Shown here one piece after another: positions 63,617 to 64,000 of a stretch of DNA of 64,000 nt. The number at the start of each line of letters is the position of its first letter. The first letter of the stretch is position 1. The DNA is from Lewinellaceae bacterium (GTDB taxonomy: Bacteria; Bacteroidota; Bacteroidia; Chitinophagales; Saprospiraceae), in contig JAHELJ010000010.1 in the NCBI GenBank assembly GCA_024644235.1, positions 1 to 64,000 on the forward strand, given 5' to 3'. Below the pieces are notes generated by a model. That model saw only the letters and a list, made by a program, of their open reading frames with translations, did no database searches and was not told the DNA's origin. A program made the translations under genes and the position numbers.

Positions 63617-64000
63617 AGACATCAAACCTCTGTTTAAGTTCATTTAAGAATTCCGTGTCGTTAGCGGTAGTTGCCATCCGTTTCATTTCGGTCACAATCT
63701 GTAAGGCTGCCCTTTGATCTGATGCAAACCCAGCATTGAGGTCTTCGGTCGAAAGGCTTTGGTAAAAGGCCAGTAGGTCTTCGGTTTCGTCAGCGAGAAT
63801 CTCAAGGTGAAATTTCAACTTGTCGTAAGCTAGCGCCCGCTCATACACTCTTAGAAGATTCAGCGTCTGTACGTTGTATGGAAAATTCATGTGAGGAAAT
63901 GCCTCAAAGTATTTATCCACAATATCCACAGCCCGGTCGTTGTCGAACTTGGCTAGTAGCTCGTATGCAGTTCTTTCAAAGAGTGTCTTATGGGCGTAAT
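63591..64000 (-). CDS. C-terminal part of a GT117/DUF2723 family membrane protein, 5' end beyond window
   Basis: The frame is open to the right edge, with 136 residues visible. The segment ALDKYF-like VDKYFEAFPHMNFPYNVQTL, HLEILADETEDLLAFYQSL and the DLNAGFASDQRAALQI region match the helical C-terminal domain I know from Bacteroidota DUF2723 (glycosyltransferase family 117) proteins, whose N-terminal half is a multi-helix membrane domain lying outside this window. The role is protein O-glycosylation or related surface sugar transfer, by family inference. It is co-transcribed with rpiB. Confidence 0.75.
   Translation of the reverse strand, partial: YAHKTLFERTAYELLAKFDNDRAVDIVDKYFEAFPHMNFPYNVQTLNLLRVYERALAYDKLKFHLEILADETEDLLAFYQSLSTEDLNAGFASDQRAALQIVTEMKRMATTANDTEFLNELKQRFDVYEVQGVKG

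Noticed and set aside
1-64000. Search for tRNA, rRNA, tmRNA, insertion sequences, prophage and CRISPR
   Set aside because: No cloverleaf-like GTTCGA-containing fold, transposase motif, terminal inverted repeat pair or regular repeat array was found by reading the intergenic regions on both strands.

Overview
The window reads as chromosomal DNA of a free-living member of the Bacteroidota, probably Cytophagales or Saprospirales. The signs are: a PorZ-type component of the type IX secretion system, a TonB receptor with an N-terminal carboxypeptidase-regulatory-like domain next to HMA and HYC_CC_PP proteins, bshA (bacillithiol synthesis), DUF2851 and GT117/DUF2723 proteins, DUF1800/DUF1501 and Gfo/Idh/MocA plus DUF1080 genes, and exact TAnnTTTG -7 promoter elements. 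The lineage below phylum is inference. No tRNA, rRNA, CRISPR array, transposase or prophage gene was seen.

Layout. 1-4.2 kb: a truncated exported coiled-coil protein, a lipid kinase and a two-gene ABC-2 exporter. 4.3-9.2 kb: a metal-handling cassette (TonB receptor, HMA protein, HYC_CC_PP protein) downstream of aspS. 9.4-11.8 kb: an ECF sigma / anti-sigma-like / exported-protein operon ending in a clear terminator. 11.9-20.8 kb: hemA, an exported MBL-fold hydrolase, a YifB/ComM ATPase, tandem thioredoxin-TPR paralogues and a DUF1800/DUF1501 pair. 20.9-28.5 kb: the rpsF-rpsR-rplI ribosomal operon, a MerR-type regulator divergent from bshA, then dnaN-nadD-porZ. 28.6-39 kb: a catalytically dead M16-like protein, the rod-shape genes mreBCD-mrdA, folA, DUF2851, lpxK and a Wzi/RemB-like barrel. 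39-45.9 kb: a predicted exported 3-keto-sugar cluster (HEAT-DUF1080-DUF1080 protein and two Tat-type Gfo/Idh/MocA oxidoreductases) beside a creatininase-family gene. 45.9-55 kb: a methyltransferase, a GT39/GT2 pair for polyprenyl-phosphate-sugar transfer, an exported TPR-CHAT protease-like protein and a class III cyclase-TolB-TPR protein. 55.3-64 kb: a small hypothetical gene, acyl-CoA ligase, mnmG, an exported DUF3299-like protein, a MATE pump, and the GT117-rpiB-M28 peptidase operon running off the right edge.

Most of the window is housekeeping. The points most worth a second look are: (i) an A12 run where folA runs out of frame into the DUF2851 gene; (ii) the HEAT-DUF1080x2 / Gfo-Idh cluster; (iii) the uncharacterised third gene of the ECF operon, which contains an internal duplication; (iv) a CarH-like MerR regulator that has lost both cobalamin-contacting histidines, beside bshA; (v) an orphan terminator on the minus strand in the 1.55-1.99 kb gap; and (vi) two convergent genes whose stop codons share one CTAG. 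All functional calls come from reading motifs by eye; no search was run.
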